Assembly (NCBI GenBank): GCA_023398105.1
Contig: JAEWST010000051.1
Location: forward strand, 1 to 14,895
Direction of reading: 5' to 3'
DNA from: Bacillota bacterium
GTDB lineage: Bacteria > Bacillota > Clostridia > Acetivibrionales > DSM-1351
Length of the DNA: 14,895 nucleotides
Shown here piece after piece: positions 14,055-14,895 of this stretch; the first letter of the stretch is position 1; each line of letters begins with the position of its first letter. A program made the translations under genes and the position numbers. The notes below the pieces were generated by a model. It had not been told where the DNA came from. It worked only from the letters and a program-made list of their open reading frames with translations, and did no database searches.

Positions 14055-14687
14055 TTAATATTTGTAATTATAATCTATTAAATGCTTATAAACTAATTCA
14101 GTCTCATCTCGTAATACTTGATAAATTATATTTTTTGTAATAAATACATTGCTTCTTTCTTTATTTATAATTTGTATTCCATATTCTTCTCTATTAAAGC
14201 TTTTAGTTTTTCTCGCTACTACAGCTTCAAATTTTAGTATATTATTACTTAAAAACATATTAAGCTCTAGTGTATCACCAATTTCGAAATTGCCTTTTGA
14301 ATAAATACGCATTCCAGAGTAGCTAATATCTATTATACATGCATCTGACCAATTACTTGTTCCTCTAAGCTTTACATCTGCAAGTAAAGAAACCGGATAC
14401 CTGAGAAATTCTCTTCTTTTTAGCTCTGCTGAATTAGTTATAACTTTTTTTGAAAAAATAATATAGTTGTCGTTATTCAAGGTGATAGCAATAACTCTTC
14501 CTCCATAAAGCTGCAGTTCATCATCACATCCTAGCATTGCTAATATAACGGGGTCGCCCTTTATAAAGCAATTATCTTTGCCCTTAATATTATCAATTTT
14601 TATGGTAATTAATTTGCTAATATCTCCGCTTATTATAGTACAACGCACTGGCTTTAATTTAGCATAATGCTTTAACACTAAGTTCAT
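14055..14687 (-). CDS. PilZ domain c-di-GMP receptor (YcgR-like N-terminal domain)
   Basis: A 210-residue protein. The N-terminal part (1-85) is beta-rich (CTIISGDISKLITIKIDNIK, then DPVILAMLG) and resembles the YcgR N-terminal domain that often precedes PilZ. The PilZ domain (about 88-205) has the binding arginines in RREFLR (91-96, RxxxR = Arg92 and Arg96) and the DxSxxG motif DISYSG (120-125), so c-di-GMP binding is expected. It likely influences motility or surface behaviour, but no flagellar or pilus genes lie here. I chose ATG at 14687, since AAGGATGG lies 8 bases before it; the ATG at 14699 sits right next to that site. The terminal repeat starts 81 bases upstream. Confidence 0.92.
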   Translation of the reverse strand: MNLVLKHYAKLKPVRCTIISGDISKLITIKIDNIKGKDNCFIKGDPVILAMLGCDDELQLYGGRVIAITLNNDNYIIFSKKVITNSAELKRREFLRYPVSLLADVKLRGTSNWSDACIIDISYSGMRIYSKGNFEIGDTLELNMFLSNNILKFEAVVARKTKSFNREEYGIQIINKERSNVFITKNIIYQVLRDETELVYKHLIDYNYKY

Positions 14688-14768
14688 TGTACATCCCATC
14701 CTTCAAATATTTATCCTTATTTTTATTTAGAAATTATCAGAAATTGTTGATGCATGTAATTTGTTTAA

Positions 14769-14895
14769 ATTATAACGCCTAGATTCAAAATGAAATTTTT
14801 CGATGTACAAATACACCGTCAAAAACCACTTGTGGTTTTTGTAGCTCGAAAATACACCTTGTTTGTACATACTTTATTTTCGAGCTATTACATTC
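14769..14895. repeat. Terminal inverted repeat, right copy
   Basis: Exact reverse complement of 1-127. Read outward from the unique sequence, both window ends enter the element from the same side, starting ATTATAACGCCTAGATTCAA. It carries the same two perfect hairpins as the left copy. No gene is encoded. Confidence 0.9.

Noticed and set aside
14688..14699. Upstream ATG of the PilZ protein (adds MGCT)
   Set aside because: It lies directly against the AAGG binding site with no spacer; the ATG at 14687 has normal spacing.
1..14895. CRISPR array, insertion sequence or prophage genes
   Set aside because: No regularly spaced direct repeats, transposase, integrase or phage structural frame is visible on either strand.

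Overview
The window looks like a piece of an AT-rich, spore-forming Firmicute of the class Clostridia, Clostridium-like. The evidence is very low GC, strong GGAGG-type ribosome binding sites, a clostridial Cys-rich peptide maturation cassette, ECF-type BioY, a yybP-ykoY riboswitch in front of a TerC gene, a class II CCA enzyme and small coat-like proteins. Most genes lie on the minus strand. No plasmid, phage or insertion-sequence genes are seen.

Layout. Bases 1-127 and 14769-14895 are a perfect 127-bp inverted terminal repeat, so both ends of the contig enter the same dispersed repeat. Bases 241-529 hold a tRNA-Gly(GCC)/tRNA-Gly(UCC) operon with a consensus promoter and a terminator. Bases 822-5616 (minus strand) hold a ribosomal peptide (RiPP) operon. 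In transcription order it encodes a 49-residue Cys-rich precursor (too short for most gene callers), a hairpin, a SPASM radical SAM maturase of the CcpM type, a TIGR04066-type maturation protein, an acyl-carrier-like protein without the phosphopantetheine serine, and a cytoplasmic subtilase. The second half of the subtilase resembles the TIGR04066-type protein. About 900 bases without a gene follow, with an inverted repeat like a BirA operator ahead of bioY (6577-7119, plus strand). Convergent to bioY is cca plus a DUF554 membrane protein (7258-9340). Then come a divergent pair of small proteins (9588-10337), a hairpin-rich spacer, a TerC manganese exporter under a Mn2+ riboswitch (10732-11810), a YgjP-type metalloprotease, an ArsC/Spx-like protein without cysteine, a hypoxanthine-type DNA glycosylase and a PilZ c-di-GMP receptor.

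How the genes work together. The cassette reads as a complete modification unit but lacks an exporter: the radical SAM enzyme would act on the Cys cluster of the precursor, the ACP-like and TIGR04066-like proteins would be partners of unknown chemistry, and the subtilase is a candidate leader protease. The other genes are housekeeping functions (tRNA 3' end synthesis, biotin uptake, Mn2+ homeostasis, DNA repair, c-di-GMP response) that do not form a common pathway.
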